A DNA stretch of 64,000 bases from Cenococcum geophilum 1.58 (GCA_001692895.1 KV748273.1:186001-250000), one strand, 5' to 3'. Positions 12,041 to 27,809 are shown, counted from the stretch's first letter. The notes: generated by a model from the sequence alone, not told the origin. Translations and numbers: made by a program.

Positions 12041-15000
12041 CTTAGCATAACTTTTCCTTATCTTATGCCCAGTCTAGAAGTCCTAGCTTCTTAGGGTATT
12101 GCTTATAAAAGCGCTATATAGCTTATTTATAACCCTTTAGGTCTTCCTCTAGCTGCTAGGTTATATCCTTATAATATTTCTATTTAATCTTATAAGTTAG
12201 GCCCTAGGGGTCTTCGTTATATATATTAAGGATTTTCTTAAACCCCTATTTATCTTCTATATTACCGTTATTATCTCTCTCTACTACTCGTCCTTATATA
12301 TTATAGCGCTCTATAGTATTAATATTTGCTTAGCTAGGGATCTCTTTAGTAGCTTAAAGGCGGACCTTAGATATATAAAAGGATTTATTTACTTAAATAT
12401 AGTTTAGAAGGTCTACTATAACTGCCCCTTAGTATACTGCGAGTACGGGGTATAAGCCGTCCCATTTATTGTCCCATTTCTTCTTAGGTCTGTTTATTTT
12501 TATATTTTCTAAGCTAACTATAACTATATTACCTTTATAGAATAACGCGCTCTTATCCCTATAGGTATTANTATTATCTTTATAGCGTTACTATAAAATC
12601 TAGGCTAGGGCCTTAAGCTATATTAATATCCGCTTAAAGTGGTTGGCTATAAAGTCTGCGTAGAAGAACTCCTTTTTTACTTATACTAATAGTGTTAGTA
12701 GGCGGGAGCTAGTAGGCTTAATTCCGAGGTAAGGGTTAAAGCTATAGTTTATAAAAAATGGGGAGATACCTATACTCTTATTAACTTGGTTATTTATAGC
12801 AAACTTAGTAAGCGGTAGGTAGTTAACCTAGTTATCCTATATAAAGCTAATAAAAGTATAAAAGTATTTATTTACGGCAGCGTTAATAATTTTAGTTTAG
12901 CCGTCCATTTCTAAATATTAGGCTAAGCTTAGTTACAAGGTTATCTTAAGGCGTTTACTTAGTTATTGCTAGAAGTTGCTAATAAATTATATACTACAAT
13001 TAGAGATAATTATACTTAGTGCGCCGTGGAGCTTATATATATTATTAACAAAGCTATTAACTAGCTCCTTTATTAAGAGTCCTATTACTAAAACGCGGTG
13101 TTATATTTTAGTTAGGCGGTCTATAGTAGTGAGGATATATTTATATATTTTACTATAGCGTTAGTATACCGGCAGCGTTATAATATAGTTAATTAAGATA
13201 TTAGTTTATAGGTAAGCAGGTAATTTTAATAGCTTTAGAAAACATAGCGGGGTAGAATAGGGGGTCTTAGTGTAAAAGTATAGGGTATAGTCTTTAATAA
13301 AGGTAGCCGTGAACTAGGAAATTCCCAGCTACTAGTATATTCGGTTTAAAAGGTTAAGAGTCTTAACCTAGCCGGGGTAATTAGCGGGGCCGCTGCTATA
13401 AGAGTAATAGGTAACTTTTAGGTAGAGGTCTAGGGCGTTAGGGACAAAGAGATATTAGCGGAAGTAGATCTGTCCATTAATAATACTATATTTTAACTTA
13501 TTATAATAAAGTAATTTCCTAATCTTCTTTAGCTAATAGCAAGCTTTCTAATTACATAGGGCTGCTACTATATCTTTTACAAGTTTGTTCTCCTAGTATT
13601 CTAGCTAAATTAACTTATTTAATAACTTTTTAGCTATTTTAGGGTCTAGAGCGGCTATAAACTCCGCGTTATTAAAGTTACGGGGCTTATATAGTAATTC
13701 TTCTAAGATTATAGGGTTAACTTTTTAGGGCGGTATAATAACTTAGGCTTAATGGCGGAGGCGTTTATTATTAATATCCTTAGGCCTTATTCCTAGTAGC
13801 CAGCTTAGGGTATTAGGGAGCATGGCTTTGCTACTAGGTCTATATATAATTATAAAGTTAAACTATAAAAGGAACTCTGCTTACTAGACTTAGCGCTAGT
13901 TTAGCTACTTAGTAGTTATAAACGTCTATAGGTTCTTATAGTTGGTAATAATTTTAAACAGCTCCTTAGTCCCTTATAGCTTAGGACGCTATTCCTTTAA
14001 AGCATTAATAATAGCTAAGAATTCTTTATTATAGATCTTGTAGTTATACTTTAGCGTAGAGTGCTTTATAAAGAAGAATGCGACTAGTCTTAATTTTCCA
14101 TTATTATTATACTGGGAAAGGACTCTGCTAGAAGCCTAATTTAATATATCTGTCTCTACCACTGTTTTCTTTATATAGTTATAGTATGCTAGTACTAGTG
14201 CTAAAGTAAAGGCTCCCTTAAGGGCCTTAAATAATTTAGCTTATTTTAGTCCCTATAGCCATCTAATATCCTTCTTTAGGAGTTTTGTTATAGGTGTAGT
14301 AATAGCAGAGTAGCCTTAGATAAATTGTTAGTAGAAGTTCGCAAAGCTAAGAAATTATTATAGTTCTTTAATTAATGTCGGGTCCTTTTATTCCTATTAG
14401 GCCTATACCTTCTTAAGGTCTATAGTTATACTATTAGTTAAGATAATTAAGCTAAGGTATTTTATTTTAGTAGAGTAGAACTTAGACTTATTAATATTAA
14501 TCTAAAGTCCAGCATTACCGAGCCTTTAGATGACTTTATTTATATACTTAGTATACTTAGCGCGTGTTTTAGAAAAAATAAAGACGTTATTAAGGTAGGC
14601 AGTGTAGTAGTTATTAAGGGCGTTATATAGAATATAGTTAATATAGTTTTAGAATATAGCGGGTATATTATAGAGGCTAAATAGTATAATTAGCATCTTA
14701 TAGAGTCTGAACTGGGTAATAAATACTATAAGCTACTTATAGCCCTCCGTAATCCGGATCTAGTTAAACGCAGCAATTATATTAAGTTTAGTAAAGTACT
14801 TAGCACCATAAAGTGCGTTAAGTATCTCGCGGATTAGTAGCAGTAGGTATTAATTTTTAATAGTGACTGTGTTTAGGTCTTAGTAGTTATAGTAAATTTA
14901 TATACTACCGCCGGGCTTAGCAGCGAGGAGGAGTAGTGTAGTAGCTAGTGAGGTTAATTTGTAGATAAAACCCTTATTTAGCATCTTATTAATCCACTTT

Positions 15001-15199
15001 TTTATATACCTAAGTTTAGTAGGTAAAAGTGGTCTATTGTTATAGTACGGGGCCTAGTTTCCAAGGGTAATCTTAATTTTATGGTCCTATGGTCGGTAAG
15101 GGGGCAGCTTATCTATATTTTTAGGGAGGAAATACTTAATATATTTACTAAACTCCTTTAGTAGGCGTTATAGAATATCTTTACGGGTTAATCCTAGTT
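12041..15199 (-). mobile_element. E4 middle piece: RT, RNase H, integrase and chromodomain-like end (fossil)
   Basis: Minus-strand pol remnant. The reverse-transcriptase active-site region lies near 14,570-14,600 and RNase H near 14,020-14,070. Integrase-like sequence lies about 12,700-13,500, and a chromodomain-type C-terminal end about 12,060-12,200. It abuts the E1 duplication on the left and the E2 duplication on the right, so it continues into 3513-4027 and 31189-34430. It is broken throughout. Confidence 0.75.
15195..15199. repeat. Target-site duplication of E2, left copy (TAGTT)
   Basis: Exact match to 31184-31188 on the far side of E2. Pairs two LTR ends that are 16 kb apart. Confidence 0.88.
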
Positions 15200-15620
15200 T
15201 GTTACGAACGCTTTAAGTATAATATTACGACTACTTGGAGAGGAGTTGGAAGAAGCTAGTTAGTTAATATAGGCACGGTCTAGGATGGAACCCGTGGAAC
15301 TATATAACGAGAAATAGTAGCTAAGGTTATATAACATGCTACGTATTAAACGCGAGGAATAAGAGGAACTTATATACCTTACGTATAATACGTATATTAT
15401 ATATAAGGAGGATTTTATAGAAGTACGGTTGTGTATTTAAGGACCCTTAATCCCTACCTAGATAGTTCCTTCCTTATAGTAATTCTTAGAATATAATTAG
15501 AGTTAATCTGTTAGGCAACTACTCTACTAGTTATTATTACGTTGTTAACTTACTTGCAATACCTATATACCTAGCCTATTAATAAGTCTACCGTAGTTCC
15601 TGCTATAAGGCTCCGTTATA
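15200..15620 (+). repeat. E2 5' LTR (421 bp)
   Basis: Begins TGTTACGAACGC and ends in a RIP-altered GTTATA. Aligns end to end with 30763-31183 and with both LTRs of E1. Confidence 0.87.
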
Positions 15621-17766
15621 TAATTACTACTATAGTTATAGTTTTAATAAGTTAAATAATATGCCACTAAAAGTAGCTACTATAACACTATTAACGGCGG
15701 CAACTACTTTAAGATTAGGTAACGACACTAGTATAGTAAACACTAACTTATAATAACCTATAACAGTAGGACAGTTATAAGAGATAGTTAACTAACTAAC
15801 GGAAAATAATGTAATACTTAAAAATAGGATTAATGGGATAGAAGCAGTAAAGATTAAGCTACTATTAATTAAAAGATTCTTAGGAGAAAGTTTAAAGTTT
15901 AAAGGATTTCTTATATAAATACACTTTAAGGTTTTATAAGAAGGAGCTAAGCTACTAATACCTATGGATTAGGTAGCGTATATAGGATTAATCTTATTAA
16001 AAAGGGCACTTAAATAGTTTAAGCCTTACCTTATAGAGATATAAGTAAATAGAATAACGACTATAAACTAAAAGGTATGGTTTATATTTTTAAGCTAGGG
16101 TAGATTTATAGAGCAACTTACGTAAATATTTAAAGATCTAGAGGTAATAACTATAGCGGAAAGAAAACTCTAAGACATTATAAAATGAACTTTAGTAATT
16201 AAGTATATAACGTAGTTCTAAACACTAGTAATATAAGTTAAGTAGAATAATAAGGCGCTTATGGTATAGTATAAATAGGGACTTAAGGCTAAAGTCTAGG
16301 ATATAATTATTCTAATAGAAGATACGGACACCCTAAGGGAACTAATAGATTAAGCGATAAAGATTAATAATAGAATCTACTAAAGGGAATAGGCTAAGAA
16401 GGGCTAGAATAGAATTTTATAGTTATATAAGATATAGAGCATATAATAACCTAAGCTAAATTAGAAAATATAGTATAGCGTAGAATTAATAGACCTAAGT
16501 AGTACTAAAGAAACCTATAAGAGATAGAGTAAGAAACTATAAAAACCTAAAGGTTAAGAATTAAGTGATTATAGGACTAGGGAGTATAGGCTAAACTAAG
16601 GATCTTAGTAGTAGAAGATGTTTAAGCGGACTCTATAATAAAAGCAATGGTTTAAAGATAGAGCTTATATAAATTATAAAAAATAGGGTTATTTTACTAG
16701 AGACTATAGAAATAGTTAGAGTTATTACATAGTAAAGGGAACTAGACTAGTAGTATATAATATATACGTATAGAGGGATAATAGTGTGCTATAAGGAATA
16801 AAAGAATGTTTAATTAGAAGTTTTACGTTTTATTATAATAACGTATACTAAATTTATAAAGACGCTAAGTACGGTATAAGCTATTAGCCATAAGAGCTAA
16901 AGTTAAGAGGACTTAAAGAAACTAAAGAGTTAGATAAAGAATAAGATTAACTCTATAAGCTGGATTAAGATATTATAGTAACGTGTAGATAAAGATTAGT
17001 AATAATAATAATAAAGTTGGAGTACTTATTAATTAATAGTAATAAGGATAGTAAAGGAACTAACTAGGGGTATCTAAACCTTAATAACGTAATAGAGGTA
17101 GAGACTAAGACCGCTATAGAGTAAGGTTTAGTAACGGGTATTATAATACTATTAAATACGGCATCTATTGCTTTATAAGACGGAAGGAGTAATATCTAAA
17201 GACAATTAAGTAAGTAAATGACTGCTAGTGCTAGCTTACTACTTAATAAAGGTAAAAGGCTAAAGGCTTAAGATTCTTAAGACGAGATAAGAGATAACTA
17301 AGATTTTTAAGATAAGATAAGGTATGCTTAAGGACCTATAACGGACGAAAACCGATAGGATAGAGTAATAGCTTAGTTTAGTAATATATAAATAAGCTTA
17401 GGATAAAGTTTCTTAAAGGTATAAGACTTTTAAGATAAGATAAGTAAGATCTAGGACTCTTAAGATGAGATAAGGACACTAGTAAAGCCTAATTAGGCTA
17501 AGGCTAGAGTATAGCTTAAGAAAGAAGTAAGCTTAGGGTTAAAAAATCTAAGGGGTTAAGAATTTAGAGTACGAATAAGGACACCTATAAGAAAGAAGTA
17601 AGAGACTTTGCTATAGATTAGAAAATCTATAGTATAAATAGTAGTTAGATTAGGAGACAGATATATAGACCTAGAAGACTTACTAGGTAAATATAGTGTT
17701 TAACCTAAAGATTAAAAAGTTAATATAGCGATTAAGAAGTAAGAGAACTTTAAGGATCTAGTTATA

Positions 17767-17821
17767 NGACGTAAACNANAAGAAACNATANANGAGTTTA
17801 GAGNAANAATNNTTATATAGN
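17767..17821. other. Patch of scattered ambiguous bases (N) in E2
   Basis: About a dozen Ns scattered through 55 bases in the gag-protease linker. Most likely unresolved differences between repeat copies during assembly. Confidence 0.8.
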
Positions 17822-20800
17822 AAGAAAAGAAACTAGATATAAGATTTAGTATACTAGGTTGTATAAGGAATAGAGCACCTGTATAAAGAATTACTAATAG
17901 GCTAAGAACAGGTATACTAAGAGCTAAGTAGCTTACTAAACTAGAAAATGAAGAGGATTTAAGGATTCTAACTAGGTTTAAAGAACGATATATAAAAGGC
18001 TATTAGAACGTAGTAATAAGAAGATACTTCCTTACGGACAAGCCGTATATACTCTAGTAGCTGTATTAAAAGTAGTATAGGCAAAGATACAATAATAAGT
18101 AGGAAGATTTCTATATATAGTTGGATAAAAGAGTTATCTAAGACCGCCTAATTATGGAAAAAGTAATAAATTATATTAAGGGAGCCTTAATTATAATATT
18201 AAAGGATCTAAAGAAATAATTAGAGAACTAGAGAAGTAAGAAGCGCGTCTTAGTACCTATAAATAAAGTTATAACGTTTAGATTAACGTAATAAAGGTTT
18301 AAACTTAAGAATAAAGATAAGTTAAGAGTTAACCTAAAGTACGCGGTATACTATACGCTATTATAAATTATATGCGTAGATAATATATATAAAATATATA
18401 AAAATCTAAAAGAGAAAAACTGGAAATACCCTATAAGGATATATTAGGCGCTAGATAAGTAATAGTATAGGAATATTAAGTATATACACAGCTGGCATCT
18501 AATAGAAGTTTAGGAGTTAGGAGACTTAATACTTTAACTAAGAAGATTTCTTATAGAAGAATACCTAAATAGATAATAATGGTGGGAATATCTAGAGAAT
18601 ACCTGTCTATAGTATATTAAAGACAAAAAGCGGACTAAGTATTGGCTAAAGAATAAGTTAAGTGCATAAGGATTAAATAGCTAATAGTTAGGAAAAGTAG
18701 AGGCCTATAGAACTAAAGGGAGCTAGTAGTAGAGCCTTAGACCCTTAAAGGAATTTAAAAACAATACCTAAATTTAAAAATTAATTAGTAAGATTAATAG
18801 TTTAAAGTATTAGTAGATAATGGAGTAATACAGAACTATATCTTACTAGTAGTAGTTAAAAGAATAGGGCTACTATATAGGCAAAAAGAGCACCCTTATT
18901 TATTAGTAACAATTTTAGGAGATCTAATAGCCTATGGAGGAGGTATTATTAATCTTAAAATAGGACCTATTTAGATAACTATTAAAGGGAGATAAGTTAA
19001 GATGTCTTTTAATATATTACTATTAGGGAATAATAAGGTAGTATTGGGAATACCTTAGTTATAGGAATATAATCTAAAGATTGATTAGGTTATAGGTTAG
19101 GTTAATATTAGAGATATATAATAATATAAGATGTGATAATAAACTAAGTTAGTATAGTACTAAGTTAGAGCGATATATAAGGAGACTAATTAAGGATTAA
19201 GTTATATACTAAAGAGATACTATAAGTATAGCAAGAAGCTATAGTTACTAAAAAGTAAAAAGCTGTTAGATTATATAGTATAGGACTATAAAATAGAGTT
19301 AAAACTAGAAATAAGTCTAAGGTTTTACCTAACCTATAAGTTAACAAAAAAAGAGTTATAATTACTTAAGGAGTTTATCTAGGAAAACCTTTAAAAGGGA
19401 TATATTAGACTATTATAGTTATTAGCGGAATATCCAGTACTATTTATACTAAAGAAGAATGGAAAACTTAGGCTATGCATTAACTATAGACAGTTAAACA
19501 GCATTACTAGAAAGGATAGGTATTCTTTACCCTTAATTAGCAAAATCTAAGACAGGATTAGCAATGCGTAAATCTTTATAAAGATAGATCTAAGATAGGC
19601 GTACTATTAGATTAGAATTAAGGAAGGCGATAAATAGAAGGTAGCCTTTAGGTTAAAGGAAGGACTATATAAACCACTAGTTATATAATTTAGGCTTATA
19701 AACGCACTAGTAATATTTTAGAAGTGTATTAATAATATATTAAGAGAATACTTAGATAAATTTATTATAGTATACCTTAATAATATTATTATCTACTTAA
19801 TAAATAAGGAAGAATATAAAGAATATATTAAATAGGTTTTAAAGAGACTATAAAAAGAATAGATGCTAGTAGTAATTAAAAAATACAAATTCTTTACTAG
19901 GAAGACAGATTTTATTAAATTTATTATTAAACTAGACTAACTTAATATAGATCTAAAGAAGATTAAGGCTATAGTGAATTGGCAAGAACTAGAAAATATA
20001 ATATAGTTAAGGTCATTTTTAGGGTTCTATAACTACTGTAGAAGGTTTATAGCTTAATAGTTAAAGAATATTAAGCTATTTATAAGATTAATAAAGAAGG
20101 AAGAACTATAGGTATAGGGAGAGGAATAAAAGGAACTATTTAAAAAAGTTAAATAGTTGTTTACCTAGGAGCCAGTTCTTAAAATCTATTAGCTATAATT
20201 AGAGATAGTAGTTAAAATAGATGCATTAGACTATATACTAGGAGTATGCTTTCTATAGAAATATAAAGATAGATAGCACCTAGTGGTATACTATAGTTAA
20301 AAGATAATACTACCAGAACTAAACTATAACATCTATAATAAGGAGTTATTAGGTATAGTTATAGTACTAAGGGAATAGAGATTATTCTTATAAGGTATAA
20401 AAAAACTATTTATAGTTAAGATGGATTATAAGAACCTAATAGGGTTCCTAATAATAAAAGAACTTAATTATAAATAGGTTAGATAGGCGGAGATGCTTAT
20501 AGAATACTATTTTAAGATTTAGTATACTAAGGGTATAGAGAATATATAAGCGGATACTCTAAGTAGAAAAGCTAAACTATAAAATAATAAAAAGCTATTA
20601 GGGGCTTTGTTACAAAGGGATACAGATAGATTAATTAGGTATAATTATTTAAAGATTATAGTAATATAAGAAGAGAAGATCTATAAATTACTAGAGAGTA
20701 ATTAGATATAAAAGATCCTAAATATATAAATAGAGGATCCAGACTTAAAGTAGTATAAAAATTAAGAAGTAATATATATACTAAGAGCTATTATAAAAGA

Positions 20801-20966
20801 GTTTATTAAGTTATTTTATAAAGGACTAACTTAAGGATATAATAGAGCTATAGGCTTAGTATTAAGACTTTAAGAGGAGTATATTATTAATAGAATCTAG
20901 GGACTAGCTAGGTAAGTTATAAAAGAATATCCAGATTACTAAAGAAATAAACCGATAAGGTATAAG

Positions 20967-20971
20967 CTATA
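20967..20971. repeat. Target-site duplication of E3, left copy (CTATA)
   Basis: Lies in E2 sequence just before the E3 LTR. The same five bases follow E3 at 28922-28926, and the E2 sequence then resumes where it broke off. Confidence 0.9.
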
Positions 20972-21396
20972 TGTTACGGACGCTTTAAGTACAATATTAC
21001 GACTACTAGGAGAGGAGTTAGAAGAAGCTAGTTAGTTAATTTAGGCACGGTCCAGGATAGATCTGGTAGAACTATGTGATAAGGAATAGTAACCGAGGTT
21101 ATATAACATGCTACGTATTAAATAAGAGAAACGAGAGGAACTTACGTACCTTACGTATAAGACGTATATTACGTATAAGAAGGATTTTATAGGAGTACAG
21201 TTGTGTATTTAAGGACCCTTAGTCCCTACCTAGATAGTTCCTTCCTTATAGTAATTCTTAGAATATAATTAGAATTAATCTATTAGGCAACCACTCCACT
21301 AGTTATTATTACGTTATTAATTCTTTTATTTACTTTACTTATACACCTAGCCTAATAACGAGCCCATCGTAGTACTTGCTACAAGGTTCCGTTATA
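20972..21396 (+). repeat. E3 5' LTR (425 bp)
   Basis: Starts TGTTACGGACGC and ends GTTATA. Aligns end to end with 28497-28921. The differences seen by eye are almost all transitions, as expected from RIP acting after insertion. Confidence 0.9.
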
Positions 21397-24300
21397 TAAT
21401 TACTACCTAGTTACGGTGTTAAATATAAAGAAGTTAAATAACATACCACCAAAAGCAGCCACCATAACGCTATTAACGGCGGCAACTACTTTAAGGTTAG
21501 GAAACGATACCAGTATAGCAGATACTAACTTATAATAACCTATAACGGTTAGACAGTTACAAGAAATAGTTAACCAGTTAATAACTAATAATGCAGCGTT
21601 GGAAGAAAGGGTTAATAGGATAGAAGCAGCAAAGATCAAGTTACTATTAATTAAGAGATACTTAGGAGAGAGATTAAAGCTTAAGGGATTTCTTACGCAA
21701 ATATACTTTAAGGTTACGCAGGAAGGGGCAAAGCTACTAACACCTATAGATCGAATAGCCTACGCAGGACTATTCCTGTTAGGGAAGGCACTTAAATAGT
21801 TTAAACCTTACCTTATAGAAATACAGGTAAACGGAATAATAACCACTAATTAGGAGGTGCGATTTATGTTTTTAAGCTAGGAGGGATTCGCAGAGCGACT
21901 TATACAAATATTTAGAGACCTAGAGGCAGTAACCACGGTAGAAAGAAAACTCTAAAATATTACGCAACAAACCTTAGCAATTAAGTATATAATATAGTTC
22001 TAGACGTTAGCTATATAAGTTAAGTAAAATAATAGGGCGCTTATAGCATAGTATAAATAGGGACTTAAGGCTAAAGTCTAGGATATAATTATCCTAATAG
22101 AAAATATAGACACCCTACAGGAACTAATAGATTAAGCAATTAAGATTAATAATTAGATCTACTAAAGGGAACAGGTTAAGAGAGGCTAGGATAGAGTTCT
22201 ATAGTTGTATAAGACGTATAATACGCATTAACTAAAGCCAAGTTAGAAACCGTAGTATAGCGCAGAGCTAATAGACCTAAGTAGTACTAGAGAAGCCTAT
22301 AAGAGAGAAAATAAGAAACTATAGAAATCTAGAGGTTAAGGATCTAGTAATTATAGGACTAGGGAGTAGAGGCTAAACTAGGGATCTTAGTAGCAGAAGA
22401 TATTTAGGCGGACTCTATAATAAAGATAATAGTTTAGAAAGGGAGCTTATATAAATTACGGAAAATAAAGTTACTTCGCAAGGAATTATAAAGATAGTTA
22501 GAGTTACTATGTAATAAAGGGAACTAGACTAACAATAGAAGACACATACGTATAGAGGGATAATAGTATACTATAAGGAACAAAAGAGTGTTTAATTAGA
22601 AGTTTTGTATTTTATTATAATAACGCCTACTAAATTTATAAAGACGCTAAGTATGGCGTAAGCTATTGGCTATAGGAGCTAAAATCTATAGAGTAAAGAG
22701 GAACTAATAAACTAGTTCGCAGATCGGACATTAAGGACAATAAATTTAACGTAGGCGAAACATTTTATAACAATAAGGCAACACAGGCCGTTTACTAGGA
22801 ACGAGTAGACCTTAGAGATATTATACTAGAGGTAGAGGATAATTCCACTATAGAATAGGGAACATTAGTAGGGATCGAGACCCTACTAGATACGATGTCT
22901 ATCGCTTTATAAGACGTAAGAGAAGTAGAATAATAAACTACTTCGGTACTTAATAAAGGCAAAAAGCCAAAGGCTTAAGATTCTTAAAACGAGATAAAAG
23001 ATAACTAAGATTCTTAAAGTGAGATAAGGCACACCTAAGGACCTATAATAGACGAAAACCGATAGAGCAGGGCAGTAGCTTAGTTCAAAAATATACAAAT
23101 AAGCTCGGGATAGAGTTTCCTACAGGCATAAGATTCTTAAGATGAGATAAGTAAGATTTAAGACTCTTAAGACGAGATAAGAACACCATAGACGCCTAGT
23201 TAGACTAAGGTAGGGGCTAAGCTTAAGTTAAAAGTAAGCTTAGGATTAAAGAATCTAAGGGACCAAGAATTCGGGGCGCGAATTAGGACACCTATAAGTA
23301 AGAGGCAAGGGGCTTCTTTATAGATTAGAGAATCTATAGCGCAAATAGTAATTAGACTGGGAGACAGATATATAAACTTAGAGGACTTACTAGGGGAATA
23401 TAGTGTTTAGCCTAAAGATTAAAAAGATAATATTAAGATTAAGAAGTAAGAAGACTTTAAGGATCTACTTGTAAGACGTAATATAAAGGAAACCATAGAG
23501 GAATTTAGAGTAAGAATTACCTTATAGCAAGAACAGAAACTAGATAAGAGATCTAGTATATTAGGACGTATAAGGGACAGAGCGCTAGTATAAAGGATTA
23601 CTAATAGGCCTAAAATAGGCACATTAAGAGCTAAATAGCTTACTAAACTGGAATAAGAAGAGGATCTAGGGATTCCTACTAGGTTTAAGGAACGACACAC
23701 TAAAGGCTGTTATAATGTAGTAATAAAGAGATATTTCTTTACGGACGAGCCGTATACACTTAAGTAGCTATACTAAAAGTAGTATAGGCAATGACACAAT
23801 AATAAGTGGGAAGATTTCTATATATAGTTAGACGAAAAAGTTATCTAAGACCACCTAATTATAGAGAAGGCTATAACTCACATTAAGGGGGCCTTAATTA
23901 TAACATTAAAGGATTTAGAGGAGTAATTAGAGGACTAGAGAAGCAAAAGACGAATCTTAGTACCCATAAATAAAGTTATAACGCTTAGATTAACACAAGA
24001 AAGGTTTAAACTTAAAGATAAAGATAAGCCAAGAGTTAACCTAAGACATTAAGCATATTACACACTATTATAGATAGCATGCGTGGATAATATGTACAAC
24101 ATATATAGAGCACTAAAAGATAAAAATTGGAAGTATTTAATAAGGATATATTAGATGACGGACAAGGCAAAGTATCGAAACGCTAAATACATACATAGTT
24201 GGCACCTAGTAGAAGTTTAAAAATAAGGGGACTTAATACTTTAACTAGGAAGATTCCTTATAGAAGAATGCCTAGATAGATAATAATAGTGGGAATATCT

Positions 24301-27300
24301 AGAGAATACCTATCTATAGTATATTAAAGACAAAAAGCAAACTAAGTATTGGCCTAAGTTAGACTAAGTATAAATAGGATCTAATAGCTAGTAGTTAGGA
24401 AAAGTAGAGGCCCACAAAACTAGAGGGAGCTAGTAATAGAGCCTTAGACCCTTAAAGGAATTTAAAAACAGCACCTAAATTTAAGAATTAAGTGACAAGA
24501 TTAATAGTTTAAGGCGTTAATAGATAGTAGAGTAATAAGAAACCATATCATGCTAGCAGTAGTTAAAAGAATAGGGTTACTATATAGATAGAAGGAACGT
24601 CCTTACCTATTAGTGATAATTTTAGGAGATTTGATAGCCTATAGAGGAGGCATTATTAATCTTAAAACAAAACCTATTTAGTTAACTATTAAGGGAAGAT
24701 AAGTCGAGATGTCTTTTAATATATTACCATTAGGGAATAATAAGGCAGTATTAGGAATGCCTTAGTTATAGGAATATAATCTAAAAATCAATTAGATTAC
24801 AGGTTAGGTTAATATTAGAGATACTTAACGCTATAAGATATAATAATAAGCTAAGTTAGTATAGTACTAAGTAGGAGCAACCTATAAAGAAACGGAAAAA
24901 GGACTAAGCTACATACTAAAGAGATACTATAAGTATAGTAAGAAACTATAATTACCTAAGAGTAAAAAGCTGTTAGAATATATAGTATAGGACTATAAAA
25001 TAGAATTAGAATTAGGAATAAGTCTAAGATTCTTTCTAATCTATAAGCTTACTGAAGAAGAAGGTAGAGTATTAAAAGAGTTTATTTAGGAAAACCTATA
25101 AAAGGAATATATTAGACCATCGCAGTTATTAGTAGGTTATCTAGTACTGTTCGTACCAAAAAAGAATAACAAACTAAGGCTATGCATCGACTATAGATAG
25201 TTAAACAGCATTACTAGAAAGGATAGGTATCCTTTACCCTTAATTAGCGAAATCTAAGATAGGATAGGCAATGCGCAAATCTTTACAAAGATAGATCTAA
25301 GATAGGCGTACCATTAGATTAGGATTAAGGAAGGCGACAAATAAAAGGCAGCCTTTAGGTTAAAGGAAGGACTATATAAACTATTAGTTATGCAATTTAG
25401 GCTTATAAACGCACTAGCAACGTTCCAAAAGCGTATTAATAATATATTAGGAGAACATTTAGATGAATTTGTTATAGTATACCTTAACAATATTATTATC
25501 TACTTAATAACTAAGGAAGAATATAAGGAACATATTAAATGGGTCTTAAGGAGACTATAAGAAGAACAAATGCTAGTAGCAATTAAGAAATGCGAATTCT
25601 TCACTAGGAAGACCAATTTTATTAGATTTATTATTAAACTAAGCCAACTTAGTATAGATCCAAAAAAGATCAAGGCTATAGTAAATTAGCAAGAACTAGA
25701 GAACGTTATATAGTTAAGGTTGTTTTTAGGGTTTTACAATTACTGTAGGAGGTTTATAGCGCAATAGTTAAAGGATATTAAACCATTTATGCAATTAATA
25801 AAGAAAGAAGAACTATAGGTATGGGGAGAGGAACAGCGAGAACTCTTTAAGAAAGTTAAAAAGTTGTTTACCTAAGAGCCAGTTCTTAAAATCTATTAAC
25901 TAGGACTAGAAACGGTTGTAGAAATAAATATATTAGACTTTATACTAGGGGTATACTTTATATAAAAATATTAAGATGGATAGCACCTAGTGGCATATTA
26001 TAGTCGGAAGATAACACCACTAGAGTTAAACTACGACATCTATAACAAGGAGTTATTAGGTATAATAGCAGCACTAAAGAAATAGAGAGCATTCTTATAA
26101 GGCATAGATAAACTATTTATAGTTAAAACGGATTATAAGAACCTAATAGAATTCCTAATAATAAAGGAACTTAACTAGAGATAGGTAAGATAGGCGGAAA
26201 TACTTACAGAATACTATTTTAAGATTTAGTATACTAAGGGCATAGACAACACGCGAGCTAATGCGTTAAGTTAAAAGGCTAAACTATAGAATAATAATAA
26301 GCCATTAGGGGCTTTACTGCGAAAAGATATAGATAGACTAATTAGGTACAATTATCTAAAAATTGTAGTAACTTAAGAAAGTGAGTTAGAAAAAGTCTAT
26401 AAGATACTAGAAAGCTTTTAGAAATAAAGAATTCTAGAAATATAGCTAGAAGATCTATAGACGGATATATATAAAAATTAAGAAGTAAGGTATATCCTAA
26501 GAAGTATAGCAAAGCAGTTTATAGAGAACTTCTATAAGGAACTAACTTAAGGACATAACAGAGCTATAGGCTTAGTATTAAGACTCTAGGAGGAGTATAT
26601 TATTAACAGAATCTAAAGGATAGCTAGGAGGGTCACTAAAGAGTGTCTAGATTACTAAAGGAATAAACTAGCGAGATACAAGCTATACAGAGGGCTGCAA
26701 CCTATTAAAATACTAGAGAGACCATAGGAGGTTATATTATGGGACTTTATTATTAAGTTACTAAAGTTAAAAGATCTTATTACCGGATAAGATTATAACA
26801 CGATCTTAGTAATAGTAGATAAGCTTATAAAGTAGGGATACTTTATAGCATGTATAGAAGAAATATTAGTAAAAGATATCGCTAGAATCTATGTTAAAGA
26901 AGTGTTTATAAAACATGGAGCACTAAATAAAATTATATTAGATAGAGATCTAAGATTTATAGCAGTATTCTAGGAGGTATTCTTAGCGGAATAAGGAGTT
27001 AGAGTAGTAACTTCTACCGTATATTATCCGCAGATAGACGGTTAAATAGAAAGATTAAACTAGATACTAGAGTAGTATCTAAGACATTATATTAATTACG
27101 TATAGAATAATTGGGTATTGCTATTACTAGTTATATAATTTGCATATAATATAACACTATAAGAAGGAATAGGTACGTTACTATTTAAGGCGAATTATGG
27201 ATATAAGCTAAGGACATTATTATCGCTACGTTAAGCAAAGAAAATAAGTAGTAGAGCTAAAAAAAGAATAGAGACTTTAATAAATCTTTATGCAAACCTT

Positions 27301-27809
27301 ATGGAAATAGCTAAGGTAGTATAATAAAGAATAAAAAAATACTATAACGCTAAGAGATCTAAGGGACTAGATCTTAAGGAGGGAGATAAAGTATAGCTAC
27401 TATATAAAAATTTTAAGAGTTAATAACTAAGTAAGAAGTTGGACTATATTAGACTAGGACCTTTTAAAATTATATAAAGGATTTTACTGGTTATATTTAA
27501 GTTAAACCTACTAGCTAAAATAAAGATCTACCCTATATAGCATATTGTAATACTAGAGCCAGTATATAGAAATATTAAGCTACTAGTTTACAAGATAGAT
27601 ATGTATAGAGGATAAAAAGAAGACAAATAGCAAGTTTTAAGGATTATTAGTTATAAGGACATTAATAATAAAATATAGTATAAGGTTAAGTAAATAGGCT
27701 ACACTAAGACTATCTAAGAACTACTAGAGAATTTAAAAAACGCTATAGGAAAGGTATAGGAGTATTAAAAGAAAACAAGTTAGGTAATATTAAAGGATTG
27801 TTAAAAAAT

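Noticed and set aside
12976-13158. Short hydrophobic plus-strand frame
   Set aside because: It lies opposite the integrase region of E4. Hydrophobic composition follows from the T-rich strand of RIP-altered DNA. The same holds for 9320-9523, 22907-23098 and 23419-23700.
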